From Streptacidiphilus jiangxiensis (GTDB lineage: Bacteria > Actinomycetota > Actinomycetes > Streptomycetales > Streptomycetaceae), in the NCBI RefSeq assembly GCF_900109465.1, contig NZ_FOAZ01000001.1:248001-312000 (forward strand): DNA of 64,000 nt. The letters run 5' to 3'. Made by a program: the position numbers and the translations under genes. Positions 41,980 to 52,038 of this stretch are shown here, piece by piece. Every line of letters starts with the position of its first letter. Within the stretch, counting starts at the first letter, position 1. The notes under the pieces are model-generated. The model was given only the letters and a program-made list of their open reading frames with translations, was not told where the DNA came from and did not search any database.

Positions 41980-43041
41980 TCACTGTGAGCTGTCTGACGT
42001 AGACAGGGCGGCGTCGACGGCCGATTCGGCCCCGGCCGCGGGGGCGGTCGGCCGCCGGTCCGCGTCGGTGCCGCCTCCGTTGCCGACGGCGCTGAGCGGA
42101 CGGCGGGCCCGGCGCAGCAGCTGGGCCCAGTGGCCGGCCGGGGCGACCTCGGTGCCACCGTGGGCGGCGGCGACCGCGGCGGCCTTGGCGAGCGAGTGCA
42201 GGCCCTCGGCGCGCTGCTCGTGCGGGATCTCCGGCCAGACGCCGATCGCCGCACACAGGGTCGGCAGCATGGCCATGGCGGCGGTGGCGTAGCCCTGGGC
42301 GGAGGGGTGGTAGCGGTCGGAGGCGAACATCTCGTGGCGGCCACGGAACTCCCGGCCGAGCAGGTCGCCCAGGGAGACGGTGCGGCCCCCCGCCTCGACC
42401 ACGGTGATCGCCTGTGCGGCCGCGAGCTGGCGGCTGGCCCGGCGGGCCAGCCAGCGCAGCGGCGGGCGGACCGGTTCGATCGTGCCGAGGTCGGGACAGG
42501 TGGCGACGACCACCTCGGCGCCGACCGTCCGCAGTTGCTTCAGGGTGTCGCCGAGCAGCCGCACCGCGGTGGCTCGTTTCGTCATCTGGGTGACGTCGTT
42601 CGCGCCGATCATGATCAGGGCCAGCTCGGGGCCCTCGGGGCCGGTCTGCTGGAGCAGGACCTCCGTCTGCCGGACCAGGTCCTCGGAGGTGGCGCCGTTG
42701 GCGGCGACGACGTAGAGGTCGACGGGGCGCTCGGTGACCGAGGCGATGCCGCCGGCCAGCAGCGCGCCCGGGGTCTCCCGGCCGCGGTCGACGCCGAAGC
42801 CGGCGGCGGTGGAGTCGCCGAGGACGGCGAACCGGAGCGGTCGAGCGTCGGCGGCGGCGAACGCCGTGCCGTAGCGCCCGTCCGCGCGTGGCGGCTCACC
42901 CTTCAGCGTGTCCAGCTGGTGTTCCGCGATCTTGGCCTCGGCCAGCAGTAGGCCCACGAGCCCCACGCCGATGAGGCCGATCCCGCCACCGCCGTAGGCC
43001 GCGGCCGCGGCGATGCGTCGGGCAACTCGTGCTCGTGACAT
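41980..43041 (-). CDS. SGNH/GDSL-family hydrolase
   Basis: The 353-aa protein has an N-terminal hydrophobic helix (about 8-37; AAAAAYGGGGIGLIGVGLVGLLLAEA) that could be a membrane anchor, GDSL block I as FAVLGDSTAAGFG (catalytic Ser), block III LIMIGANDVTQ (Asn), and block V DRYHPSAQGYATAA (Asp and His). It is a serine esterase or lipase-like enzyme acting at the membrane, probably outside. The C-terminus is Ala/Pro/Asp-rich. ATG 43041 follows GGGGGTGG. It is divergent from cbs with about 395 bp between, where I see no supported gene. Confidence 0.9.
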   Translation of the reverse strand: MSRARVARRIAAAAAYGGGGIGLIGVGLVGLLLAEAKIAEHQLDTLKGEPPRADGRYGTAFAAADARPLRFAVLGDSTAAGFGVDRGRETPGALLAGGIASVTERPVDLYVVAANGATSEDLVRQTEVLLQQTGPEGPELALIMIGANDVTQMTKRATAVRLLGDTLKQLRTVGAEVVVATCPDLGTIEPVRPPLRWLARRASRQLAAAQAITVVEAGGRTVSLGDLLGREFRGRHEMFASDRYHPSAQGYATAAMAMLPTLCAAIGVWPEIPHEQRAEGLHSLAKAAAVAAAHGGTEVAPAGHWAQLLRRARRPLSAVGNGGGTDADRRPTAPAAGAESAVDAALSTSDSSQ

Positions 43042-43436
43042 GACCACCCCCAAGTGGGTTGGGCTTCCGCCGTCGGGTACCGCTTGTGGCGGCCCCGGTG
43101 CGACGGGAGCATCGGCATCACTGCGTCAATACCCGGTAACGTCTCACGGCGCGCTCGTGTTTCGGCTGTGCGCGCAGCATCCGCGCGGATTCGGCCTCCT
43201 GGCCGTCGTCTCCGCCCGCGCCGCCGCGCCCGCCACCCCGCGCGGCACCGCGGAGTCCGCCGCGGCCAGGGCCTCGACCGCGCCCCGGGGCTCCGCTCTC
43301 ACGCCCCCGCCCGGCCTGACGGGAGCCCGACGACGGAGCCTGGACCGAGTCTCCCCCATTACGCTGGCACCCGCGGGGTCGACAAACCGTGCGCTCCGCA
43401 TATTTCCGTCAGACCGCCACACTGCGGAGGAACCCG

Positions 43437-44828
43437 TTGCGGTACCACGACTCGATCATCGACCTGGTCGGGAACACCCCCCTGGTCAAGCTGAACAAGG
43501 TGACCGAAGGCATCTCCGCCACGGTCCTGGCCAAGGTGGAGTACTTCAATCCCGGCGGTTCGGTGAAGGACCGCATCGCGATGAAGATGATCGAGGCCGC
43601 CGAGGCCTCGGGGGCGCTGAAGCCCGGGGGGACCATCGTCGAGCCCACCTCCGGCAACACCGGTGTCGGCCTGGCGATCGTGGCCCAGCAGAAGGGCTAC
43701 AAGTGCATCTTCGTCTGCCCCGACAAGGTCTCCACCGACAAGATCAACGTGCTCCGCGCCTACGGCGCCGAGGTCGTGGTCTGCCCGACCGCCGTCGCCC
43801 CTGAGCACCCGGACTCCTACTACAACGTCTCCGACCGCCTGGTCCGCGAGACGCCGGGCGCCTGGAAGCCGGACCAGTACTCCAACCCGAACAACCCGGC
43901 CTCGCACTACGAGTCCACCGGTCCGGAGCTGTGGGAGCAGACCGAGGGCAGGATCACCCACTTCGTGGCGGGCGTCGGCACCGGTGGCACCATCTCCGGC
44001 ACCGGCCGCTACCTGAAGGACGCCTCCGAGGGTCGGGTCAAGGTCGTGGGCGCGGACCCCGAGGGCTCCGTCTACTCCGGCGGCACCGGTCGTCCGTACC
44101 TGGTCGAGGGCGTCGGTGAGGACTTCTGGCCCACCGCGTACGACCGCACCGTCGCCGACGAGATCGTGCCGGTGTCGGACAAGGACTCCTTCCAGATGAC
44201 GCGTCGTCTGGCGAAGGAGGAGGGCCTGTTGGTGGGCGGCTCCTGCGGGATGGCCGTGGTGGCCGCGCTGGAGGTCGCCAAGCGGCTCGGGCCGGACGAC
44301 GTGGTCGTGGTGCTGCTGCCGGACTCCGGCCGCGGCTACCTGAGCAAGATCTTCAACGACGAGTGGATGCGCGACTACGGCTTCCTGGAGGAGGGCGGCG
44401 ACGAGGCGCACGTCGGCGACGTCCTGGCCCGCAAGGACGCCATCGAGCACGAGGGCATCCCGCAGTTCGTCCACGTGCACCCCGACGAGACCGTCGGCGA
44501 GGCCGTGCAGATCCTGCGCGAGTACGGCGTCTCGCAGATGCCGGTGGTCTCCCCGGGCGCCGGCCACCCCGATGTGATGGCGGGTGAGGTGATCGGCTCC
44601 ATCGTCGAGCGGGACCTGCTGGACGGGCTGTTCGCCAAGCGCTTCACGCTGGACGACACGATCGGCACCCACATGTCGGCGCCGCTGCCGGTGGTCGGCT
44701 CGATGGAGTCGATCAGCAGCCTGATGACCGTGCTCGGCCGGGCCGACGCAGCGGTGGTGCTGGTCCAGGGCAAGCCGCAGGGCATCGTCACCCGTCAGGA
44801 CCTGCTCTCCTTCATGTCACGTAAGTAG
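43437..44828 (+). CDS. cbs: cystathionine beta-synthase
   Basis: The 463-aa PLP enzyme joins homocysteine and serine. Lys44 in NPGGSVKDRIAMKM is the PLP lysine; VEPTSGNTGVGLAIVAQQKG, phosphate cup GVGTGGTISGTGRYLK and VVVLLPDSGRGYLSK follow, and the C-terminus holds two CBS domains (about 340-460). It lacks the N-terminal heme region of animal CBS. TTG 43437 is chosen because GGAGGA lies five bases upstream and the protein then starts with the usual MRYHDSI-type sequence. With metB at 49 kb it suggests both directions of transsulfuration. Confidence 0.95.
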   Translation: MRYHDSIIDLVGNTPLVKLNKVTEGISATVLAKVEYFNPGGSVKDRIAMKMIEAAEASGALKPGGTIVEPTSGNTGVGLAIVAQQKGYKCIFVCPDKVSTDKINVLRAYGAEVVVCPTAVAPEHPDSYYNVSDRLVRETPGAWKPDQYSNPNNPASHYESTGPELWEQTEGRITHFVAGVGTGGTISGTGRYLKDASEGRVKVVGADPEGSVYSGGTGRPYLVEGVGEDFWPTAYDRTVADEIVPVSDKDSFQMTRRLAKEEGLLVGGSCGMAVVAALEVAKRLGPDDVVVVLLPDSGRGYLSKIFNDEWMRDYGFLEEGGDEAHVGDVLARKDAIEHEGIPQFVHVHPDETVGEAVQILREYGVSQMPVVSPGAGHPDVMAGEVIGSIVERDLLDGLFAKRFTLDDTIGTHMSAPLPVVGSMESISSLMTVLGRADAAVVLVQGKPQGIVTRQDLLSFMSRK

Positions 44829-45259
44829 GTCCAAACGGTACGTAGACGTCACGTACCGGCAGCACGTGGTTAACAACGCTCCGGCATTGTTCTTGTCAAC
44901 GGCAAGAAGCCGAGCGTGGTGACAGCGGGGAACGGAGCGGCTCCCGGACTCCGCAGTCACCAGGACGCGTCGGACGGCCCTGACCCGGCCGGCCGCGTCC
45001 AGCCCGTGGGGATGCCGTCGTCCCGCCCCTGTCGGTCCAACGATGGGGTGCGGCGCCCCCACGGCACCAGCTCCGCGTTCCCGGGTGGGGGAACAGGACG
45101 GAGACAGTAGGGCCGGCCCTCAGGGCCGGCCCTACTGGTGTTCAGGGGTTCACGCGCTCACGACGTGGCGCGGTTGACTGTGCGGCGCGGTTGACTGCGC
45201 GGCGCGGTTCGCGGACCGGTGCGGTTCACGGCCCGGCGCGGTTCAGTGTGCGGTGCGGT
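44829..45259 (+). other. 431-bp gene-free region with several inverted and tandem repeats
   Basis: It contains an 8-bp inverted repeat after cbs (44836-44858), a strong hairpin (45106-45136) and six imperfect about-17-bp repeats (45167 onward). No coding sequence is convincing here. Confidence 0.7.
45106..45136. terminator. strong hairpin downstream of cbs
   Basis: A perfect 14-bp stem AGTAGGGCCGGCCC / complement with loop TCA. Confidence 0.7.
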
Positions 45260-45265
45260 TCACAG
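45167..45265 (-). repeat. six imperfect about-17-bp tandem repeats
   Basis: Units with the core GGCGCGGTT followed by GACTG, CGCGG, CACGG or CAGTG repeat about every 17 bp and end at the stop codon of the small anchored-protein gene, so they form its 3-prime untranslated region. Confidence 0.65.
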
Positions 45266-45511
45266 CGCGATGCGGCGGCGGACCACGACCAGGCCCGCGC
45301 CGGCCAGCAGGAAGCCGGCGCCACCCACCAGGTACGGCGTGCCGTTCGTCCGGGCCGAGCCGGCCGGTGTGAACACGGCGCTCGCGGTGGAGGCGGTGTG
45401 AACCGGGGCGACCGGCGAGCCGCCTGACGAGGCATAGGGCGAGACGGCGATGGTCAGGGCGGTGCCTATGCCGGCCGCGACGGCGGTCAGGGTGAGATGG
45501 CGGCGACCCAC
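45260..45511 (-). CDS. small secreted or wall-associated protein with C-terminal TM anchor
   Basis: The 83-aa protein has a signal-peptide-like N-terminus (MGRRHLTLTAVAAGIGTALTIAV), a short Ser/Thr/Ala-rich ectodomain and a C-terminal helix GGAGFLLAGAGLVVV followed by RRR, the layout of a sortase-type tail; but no LPXTG/LAXTG motif is visible. GTG 45511 follows TAGGAG. It may be a short surface peptide or a truncated wall-anchored protein. Confidence 0.65.
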   Translation of the reverse strand: MGRRHLTLTAVAAGIGTALTIAVSPYASSGGSPVAPVHTASTASAVFTPAGSARTNGTPYLVGGAGFLLAGAGLVVVRRRIAL

Positions 45512-45593
45512 GGGCGCTCCTACGTACGACGGCCGTGATCACGGCTGTTTCGCGCTGGTCCGGACGATGCTAATCACCTTCGCGAGCTTTGGA

Positions 45594-45599
45594 TAGGCT
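45594..45599 (+). promoter_or_regulatory. -10 box TAGGCT of a likely leaderless transcript
   Basis: TAGGCT ends 6 bases before ATG 45606 with no RBS. Confidence 0.5.
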
Positions 45600-45605
45600 C
45601 GCCCC

Positions 45606-45929
45606 ATGACTACTGAGAGCAGCTCCCCGCGTTACATCCGGCTTCAGATCGAGCTGATCGCCGAGATCGTGGACGAGAAGGCCCTCCAGACGGCGGCGCT
45701 GGCGCAGGTCGAGGGTGACGAGTACCTGGAGGACGAGGAGCGGGCCGAGGCGATCGAGGCGATCAACCTCGACCCGAGCGGCGCCGTGGCGCACTTCATC
45801 GACCCGGTCGCGATGCTGGAGAACATCCCCGGTGTCGAGCTGGCCGAGGCGGGCTGGGAGACGCAGCCCGTCGACTACGACGCGGAGACCGAGGACTGGG
45901 AGCCGTTCGAGGCCGGCAGCGAGGAGTGA
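45606..45929 (+). CDS. conserved acidic hypothetical protein
   Basis: The 107-aa very acidic soluble protein (QIELIAEIVDEKALQTAAL, LEDEERAEAIEAINLDPSGAVAHFIDPVAMLENIPGVEL in parts) has no signal peptide and no recognised catalytic motif; the pattern suggests a small helical regulatory protein. The ATG directly follows a TAGGCT box, so it is probably leaderless. Confidence 0.75.
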   Translation: MTTESSSPRYIRLQIELIAEIVDEKALQTAALAQVEGDEYLEDEERAEAIEAINLDPSGAVAHFIDPVAMLENIPGVELAEAGWETQPVDYDAETEDWEPFEAGSEE

Positions 45930-46059
45930 GCCACCCGCCGGGGGCGCCGTGCTGACCGTCTGCCAGGTGAATGTTGCCTAAGAAGTCCGAATTGGGTGAT
46001 ATGGACAGTCCTGTTTAGGGTGATAAGCGCACTACACCCCGAAGGCAGGAGCGGACGAC

Positions 46060-47271
46060 ATGGCGACAGCAGTGAACTGGACCCGCCGATCCGTGGTCGC
46101 GGGCATGGTCGGGACGCCGGTGCTGCTGCTGGCGGCCTGCTCGGGCTCCGGATCCGGCTCGAAGGACTCCGGAGCCTCCGGCGGCTCCTCACCCGCGGCC
46201 TCGAAGGCGACCGTCACGGTCACCCCGAAGGACGGCGCGACCGGCGTGGACATGGCCGCACCGGTCACTGTCCGGGTCGCCCAGGGGACCTTGGAGTCGG
46301 TGACGCTGACCGGCTCTGACGGCAAGCAGATAACCGGCCGGCTCTCCGCCGACCGCACCGGATGGACCAGTGCGAGCCCCCTCGCGTCGAGCGCCGGCTA
46401 CAAGGTCGCCGCGGTCACCAAGGACAGCGCCGGGACCACCGCGACCGTGTCGTCCGCGTTCACGACCGGCAAGCCCGCCAAGACCTTCGTCGGTGTGTAC
46501 ACACCCGACGACAGCGTCACCGTCGGGGTCGGCATGCCGGTCTCGATCAACTTCAACAACGCGATCACCAACAAGGCCGCCGTGCAGAAGGCCATCACCG
46601 TGACGGCCGAACCGCCGGTCGAGATCGTCGGCCACTGGTTCGGTGACACCCGGCTGGACTTCCGCCCGCAGGAGTACTGGAAGCCCGGCACCAAGGTCAC
46701 GCTCACCCTCGCCCTCAAGGACGTGGAAGGAGCCCCCGGCCGCTACGGCACCCAGGCCAAGGTGGCGACCTTCACCATCGGCCGCAGTCAGACCAGCGTC
46801 GCCGACCTCGGGGCCAAGCAGCTCACCGTCACCCGCGACGGCAAGGTCACCCAGACCTTCCCGATCTCGGGCGGCAGTCCCGAGCACACCACCTGGGCGG
46901 GCAAGATGGTGATCTCCGAGAAGCTGCTGCAGACCCGGATGGACTCACGCACCGTCAACCTGGGGGGCGAGTACGACATCCCCGACGTCCCGCACGCGCA
47001 GCGGCTGACCAACTCGGGCACGTTCATCCACGGGAACTACTGGTCCTCCGGCATCTTCGGCAGCGTGAACACCAGCCACGGCTGCGTCGGTCTGCACGAC
47101 GTGCAGGGCGCCTCGGACCCGAGCACGCCCGCGGCGCAGTTCTACAACAGCTCGATCGTCGGCGACGTGGTCCAGGTGATCAACTCCGGCGACCGGACGG
47201 TCGATCCGTCCAACGGGCTGAACGGCTGGAACATGGACTGGTCGGCCTGGAAGGCCGGCAGCGCGGTGTGA
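46060..47271 (+). CDS. L,D-transpeptidase lipoprotein (YkuD domain with Ig-like domains)
   Basis: The 403-aa protein has a Tat-like TRRSVVAG N-terminus and lipobox LAAC (Cys27), a Gly/Ser linker, two Ig-like domains (about 50-240) and a C-terminal YkuD domain (about 245-385) with the catalytic motif HGNYWSS...NTSHGCVGLHD. It forms 3-3 crosslinks in peptidoglycan at the cell surface and would be lipid-anchored. ATG 46060 follows CAGGAG. A TTGGGT-N18-TAGGGT promoter-like pair sits about 70 bases upstream. Confidence 0.93.
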   Translation: MATAVNWTRRSVVAGMVGTPVLLLAACSGSGSGSKDSGASGGSSPAASKATVTVTPKDGATGVDMAAPVTVRVAQGTLESVTLTGSDGKQITGRLSADRTGWTSASPLASSAGYKVAAVTKDSAGTTATVSSAFTTGKPAKTFVGVYTPDDSVTVGVGMPVSINFNNAITNKAAVQKAITVTAEPPVEIVGHWFGDTRLDFRPQEYWKPGTKVTLTLALKDVEGAPGRYGTQAKVATFTIGRSQTSVADLGAKQLTVTRDGKVTQTFPISGGSPEHTTWAGKMVISEKLLQTRMDSRTVNLGGEYDIPDVPHAQRLTNSGTFIHGNYWSSGIFGSVNTSHGCVGLHDVQGASDPSTPAAQFYNSSIVGDVVQVINSGDRTVDPSNGLNGWNMDWSAWKAGSAV

Positions 47272-47335
47272 ACACGGGCGTCTGAAGCCCGAGCCCGAGC
47301 CCGAGCCGAGCCCGGGGCCCGGCCCGAGCCCGGCG

Positions 47336-48370
47336 TCAGCCGCCGGGGCGGGCGAGGCCCAGGGCGCTGCGCACGATCTCGTAGGCCCCGGCCGCCGACG
47401 CGGAGGTCTCGTGGTTCTCGTCCAGCCGGGACTGCCACGCGTCCGGGCCGGTGATGGCGGAGGCCGCGTCGGCCGCCTGGGAGGCCTCCGTGGTGTCCTC
47501 GGCGGCGAGGGAGTGCAGGGCGCTCGGCACGTCCGAGCCGGCGTCCGCCGGCGGGTACGCAGCCAGGGCGTCCAACGCCGTGCTCTCGGCGCGGTCCGCG
47601 GTGGCGAGCCGCTGCTCGAGTGCGGCGGCGATCTGCCAGCCGCTCGCGGGGAGGTCGTGCAGCTTGAGCCGGAGCAGCGCCGTCTCGTTGGTCAGCTGCA
47701 GCACCCGCCGCTGGGTCGCCGTCAGGCCGGAGCCGGAGAGCGCGTCGCCCCACAACCCCGAGTGGTCCCGGTTCGTCAGGACGCAGACGGCCGAGCGCAG
47801 CCCGGCGTCCCAGCTGTCCTGGGACGGGAAGTAGGCCTTGAGCTGGGTGACCGACGGGTCCCAGGCCCCGGCGTCCGGGAGGCTGCGGGCGGAGTCGTCG
47901 ACGCAGTCGAGCACGGCCTCGCGGCCCGCGGCGTCCTGGCCGGGATAGGAGCCGCCGAGATCGCGGTGCGCGACGACCTCCCCGTCGTGCGCCTGGGAGC
48001 AGGCGATGACGTCGACGCCCTCGGCGGCGTCCACTCCGTCGTGGTACTGGAAGCAGGTTCCGGGGCCGAACTGTTCCACGGCGCCGGAGTGCGAGGCGAT
48101 CACCGCGGCGCTCGCGATGATCGCGACCATGCCGGCCGCGACCCAGGCGGCGCAGAGCGAGAGCGCGACCACGGCCAGCCGCTTGCCGCGCTGTCCGAGC
48201 CGCGCGGTCCGGAACAGCGCGACGATGCCCAGCACGACGCCCACCGGCACGAGCGCGACCGCGGAGGCGACGAGCGAGAGCACGGCGAACGCGCTCAGCT
48301 TCGCCCGGGGAGGCTGCCCCGCGTGGGGCGGCTGGGGGTACGCGGCCGACGGCGGCGGGGTCTGGGTCAC
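47336..48370 (-). CDS. DUF4190-type membrane protein with septum-formation-like C-terminus
   Basis: The 344-aa protein begins with a Pro/Gln-rich cytoplasmic segment, two or three TM helices (about 25-110; LSAFAVLSLVASAVALVPVGVVLGIVALFRT), then an extracytoplasmic domain with the Cys-containing GTCFQYHDG...VDVIACSQAHDGEVVAHRDL, the pattern of actinobacterial septum-formation proteins. Members are thought to act in septation or envelope biology; the role here is inference. GTG 48370 has only a weak RBS. Confidence 0.8.
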   Translation of the reverse strand: MTQTPPPSAAYPQPPHAGQPPRAKLSAFAVLSLVASAVALVPVGVVLGIVALFRTARLGQRGKRLAVVALSLCAAWVAAGMVAIIASAAVIASHSGAVEQFGPGTCFQYHDGVDAAEGVDVIACSQAHDGEVVAHRDLGGSYPGQDAAGREAVLDCVDDSARSLPDAGAWDPSVTQLKAYFPSQDSWDAGLRSAVCVLTNRDHSGLWGDALSGSGLTATQRRVLQLTNETALLRLKLHDLPASGWQIAAALEQRLATADRAESTALDALAAYPPADAGSDVPSALHSLAAEDTTEASQAADAASAITGPDAWQSRLDENHETSASAAGAYEIVRSALGLARPGG

Positions 48371-48453
48371 CCGCGCGAGAGTAGCCGATCGGCTGTCGCG
48401 GCTTCGAACAGTTCTTCCCTCGGTTCTTCCCCGGCCGCGGGATACTTCCCGCT

Positions 48454-48978
48454 GTGAGCCGACTGCTCTTCCTCGACGTCGACGGTGTGCTGATCCCCTT
48501 CGGCGGCCCGAGCGGCCACCGGCACCGCACCTTCCTGCCCGCACCCCCGCCGGACGCCGACAACCCGCTCCTTGCCCGGGCCGATCCGGCGCAGGGGGCA
48601 CGGTTGCTGGCCCTCGGCTGTGAACTCGTCTGGGCGACCACGTGGGGCGAGGAGGCCAACGTGTCGCTCGCCCCACGGCTCGGCCTGCCGCCCCTGCCCG
48701 TCCTCGACGAGCCGGACCGCGACGAGCCGGACCGCGACGACCCCGACCGCGGCGCCCAGGCCGGGCTGCAGTGGAAGACCGAGCCGATCGTCCTGCACGC
48801 CGCGGGCCGGCCGTTCGTCTGGCTCGACGACGAGATCGGCGTCGCCGACCGCCGCTGGGTCGCCGCGCACCACCCGGGGCCGGCGTTGCTGCACGTCGTC
48901 GACCCGGTGCGCGGGCTGGGGGAGGACGACCTCGGCGCGATCCGGGCGGAGATCCGCGGGTGGCCGGCGGGGCCGTGA
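48454..48978 (+). CDS. HAD-like hydrolase domain protein
   Basis: The 174-aa protein starts with the HAD motif I DVDGV (Asp9-Asp11 in LLFLDVDGVLIPF) and contains FVWLDDEIGVADRR as a motif IV-like DD. It is probably a small phosphatase. Three 15-bp repeats in tandem encode DEPDRDEPDRDDPDR. GTG 48454 is preceded at 7 bases by GATACT, suggesting a leaderless transcript. Confidence 0.75.
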   Translation: MSRLLFLDVDGVLIPFGGPSGHRHRTFLPAPPPDADNPLLARADPAQGARLLALGCELVWATTWGEEANVSLAPRLGLPPLPVLDEPDRDEPDRDDPDRGAQAGLQWKTEPIVLHAAGRPFVWLDDEIGVADRRWVAAHHPGPALLHVVDPVRGLGEDDLGAIRAEIRGWPAGP

Positions 48979-49044
48979 ACCGGGCGCACCACCGCCTGGG
49001 AGTGACGGAGGCGGCGGGAACGGGCAATGGCCCCGGCCGCGGAC

Positions 49045-49050
49045 TACGCT
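49045..49050 (+). promoter_or_regulatory. -10 box TACGCT upstream of metB
   Basis: TACGCT ends 8 bases before ATG 49059 with no RBS, consistent with a leaderless mRNA. Confidence 0.45.
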
Positions 49051-49058
49051 CAGGCCTC

Positions 49059-50216
49059 ATGAGCGAGCACGAGCACCACCACTACGCCTTCGAGACCCTG
49101 GCCATCCACGCCGGGCAGGAGGCGGACCCGCAGACCGGGGCCGTGGTCACCCCCATCTACCAGGTCTCCACCTACAAGCAGGACGGCGTCGGCGGCCTGC
49201 GCGGCGGTTACGAGTACAGCCGCTCCGCCAACCCCACCCGCACCGCGCTGGAAGAGAACCTCGCCGCGCTGGACGGTGGCCGTAGAGGCCTCGCCTTCGC
49301 CTCCGGGCTGGCCGCCGAGGACACTCTGCTGCGCACGGTCACCAAGCCCGGGGACCACATCGTGATCCCCAACGACGCCTACGGCGGCACCTTCCGCCTC
49401 TTCTCCAAGGTGCTCTCGCGCTGGGGCGTCGAGTGGTCGGTGGCCAACACCCACGACCCGGAGAGCGTGCGCGCCGCCGTGCGGCCGAACACCAAGGTGA
49501 TCTGGACGGAGACGCCCAGCAACCCGCTGCTCGGCATCGCCGACATCTCCGCGCTCGCGCACATCTCCCACGACACCGGCGCGCTGCTGGTCGTCGACAA
49601 CACCTTCGCCAGTCCCTACCTCCAGCAGCCGCTGGCGCTCGGCGCGGACGTGGTCGTCTACTCGACCACCAAGTACATGGGCGGCCACTCCGACGTGGTC
49701 GGCGGCGCACTGGTGACCGACGACGCCGCTCTGGGCGAGGAGTTGGCGTACCACCAGAACGCGATGGGCGCCGTGGCCGGGCCGTTCGACTCCTGGCTGG
49801 TCATGCGCGGCATCAAGACCCTCGGCGTCCGGATGGACCGCCACAGCTCCAACGCCGCCCGGATCGCCGAGTTCCTGACCGGCCACCCGAAGATCTCCCA
49901 GGTGCTCTACCCGGGCCTGCCGGAGCACCCGGGCCACGAGGTCGCGGCCAAGCAGATGCGCGCCTTCGGCGGCATGGTGTCGTTCCGGCACCGTGACGGC
50001 GAGGAGGCCGCGGTGCAGGTCTGCAACCGCGCCGAGCTGTTCACCCTGGGCGAGTCGCTCGGTGGCGTCGAGTCGCTGATCGAGCACCCGGGCCGGATGA
50101 CGCACGCCTCGGCCGCCGGCTCCGCCCTGGAGGTGCCGAGCGACCTGGTCCGCCTCTCCGTCGGCATCGAGTCCGTCGACGACCTGCTGGCCGACCTGCA
50201 GCGCGCGCTGGGCTGA
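49059..50216 (+). CDS. metB: cystathionine gamma-synthase / gamma-lyase family PLP enzyme
   Basis: The 385-aa enzyme has the Cys/Met metabolism PLP pattern: FETLAIHAGQEADPQTGAVVTPIYQVSTY, YEYSRSANPTRTALEENLAALDGG, VVVDNTFASPYLQQPLALGADVVVYSTTKYMGGHSDVVGG (in parts; PLP Lys205), and GGVESLIEHPGRMTHAS. It would condense O-succinyl- or O-acetylhomoserine with cysteine, or split cystathionine; the two are hard to separate by sequence. It starts at ATG 49059. cbs lies 5 kb away on the same strand, so both arms of transsulfuration are near each other. Confidence 0.93.
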   Translation: MSEHEHHHYAFETLAIHAGQEADPQTGAVVTPIYQVSTYKQDGVGGLRGGYEYSRSANPTRTALEENLAALDGGRRGLAFASGLAAEDTLLRTVTKPGDHIVIPNDAYGGTFRLFSKVLSRWGVEWSVANTHDPESVRAAVRPNTKVIWTETPSNPLLGIADISALAHISHDTGALLVVDNTFASPYLQQPLALGADVVVYSTTKYMGGHSDVVGGALVTDDAALGEELAYHQNAMGAVAGPFDSWLVMRGIKTLGVRMDRHSSNAARIAEFLTGHPKISQVLYPGLPEHPGHEVAAKQMRAFGGMVSFRHRDGEEAAVQVCNRAELFTLGESLGGVESLIEHPGRMTHASAAGSALEVPSDLVRLSVGIESVDDLLADLQRALG

Positions 50217-50235
50217 CCGGACACCCGCCAGGAGG

Positions 50236-50270
50236 CGCACCGGCCCGCCCCGCGGGTCAGGGCCGGTGCG
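50236..50270. terminator. terminator between metB and the MarR gene
   Basis: CGCACCGGCCC / GGGCCGGTGCG form an 11-bp perfect stem with a 13-nt loop, partly overlapping the MarR 3-prime end. Confidence 0.55.
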
Positions 50271-50739
50271 TCTCGATGGCGTGGTTGAACTTCGTCAGCA
50301 GGGCCACGAAGCTCTCCTGTTCCGCCTCCGGCCAGTCCGAGAGCAGTACCCGCATCAGCTCCTGCCGGGAGCTGCGCACCTCCTCCAGGCGCCGTCGGCC
50401 CTGCTCGGAGAGCTCCAGCAACACGGCCCGCCCGTCGTCCGGGTTGGGCACCCGGTCCACCAGGCCGCAGTCGACCAGCGGGGCGACCTGCCGGGTCACC
50501 GTCGACGAGTCGATGGCCATCGCCTGGGCCAGCGCCTTCACCCCCACGGGGCCGGTCCGGTCCAGCCGGTTGAGCAGCAGGAACGCCGCCCGGTCCATGG
50601 AGTTCCGTTGGTCGCCCAGGGCGCCGATCCGTGCCTGCTCGACCCGGCGCGCGAAGATGGCGACCTGGTACTGGAGCTGGTCGTAGAGCTTCGAGTCAGG
50701 GGACTCGGGCACGCGGTTCTCGGGCATCGGCTTCGTCAC
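50257..50739 (-). CDS. MarR family transcriptional regulator
   Basis: The 160-aa protein has a MarR winged helix (about 55-120; DRAAFLLLNRLDRTGPVGVKALAQAMAIDSSTVTRQVAPLVDCGLVDRVPNPDDGRAVLLELSEQGRRRL in parts) flanked by helical dimerisation segments. The wing sequence PDDGRAVLLELSEQG is typical. Its target is unknown; it is divergent from ilvA, which is a candidate. GTG 50739 is used, with ATG 50727 as an alternative; RBS is weak for both. Confidence 0.9.
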   Translation of the reverse strand: MTKPMPENRVPESPDSKLYDQLQYQVAIFARRVEQARIGALGDQRNSMDRAAFLLLNRLDRTGPVGVKALAQAMAIDSSTVTRQVAPLVDCGLVDRVPNPDDGRAVLLELSEQGRRRLEEVRSSRQELMRVLLSDWPEAEQESFVALLTKFNHAIETHRP

Positions 50740-50785
50740 GATCTGTCGTTCGGCTGAGCTCTCCGAGCGTATCCGTGCCAGGGCC

Positions 50786-50791
50786 TAGGCT
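50786..50791 (+). promoter_or_regulatory. -10 box TAGGCT of a likely leaderless ilvA transcript
   Basis: TAGGCT ends 7 bases before the ilvA ATG at 50799 with no RBS. Confidence 0.5.
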
Positions 50792-50798
50792 GAACCCT

Positions 50799-52016
<1,218 letters not shown>

Positions 52017-52038
52017 CCGTCAGGGACGCGGGCCTTCG

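Noticed and set aside
44916..45110. Short plus-strand reading frame of 64 codons downstream of cbs
   Set aside because: No RBS, no homology pattern, and it ends inside a terminator-like hairpin region.
47287..47335. GAGCCC-rich low-complexity stretch after the L,D-transpeptidase gene
   Set aside because: Simple repeat without a stable unique structure that I can define; recorded only as low complexity.
48979..50216. Possible SAM or cobalamin riboswitch before metB
   Set aside because: Only about 80 bp separate the genes, with a -10 box abutting the start; no riboswitch motif is visible.
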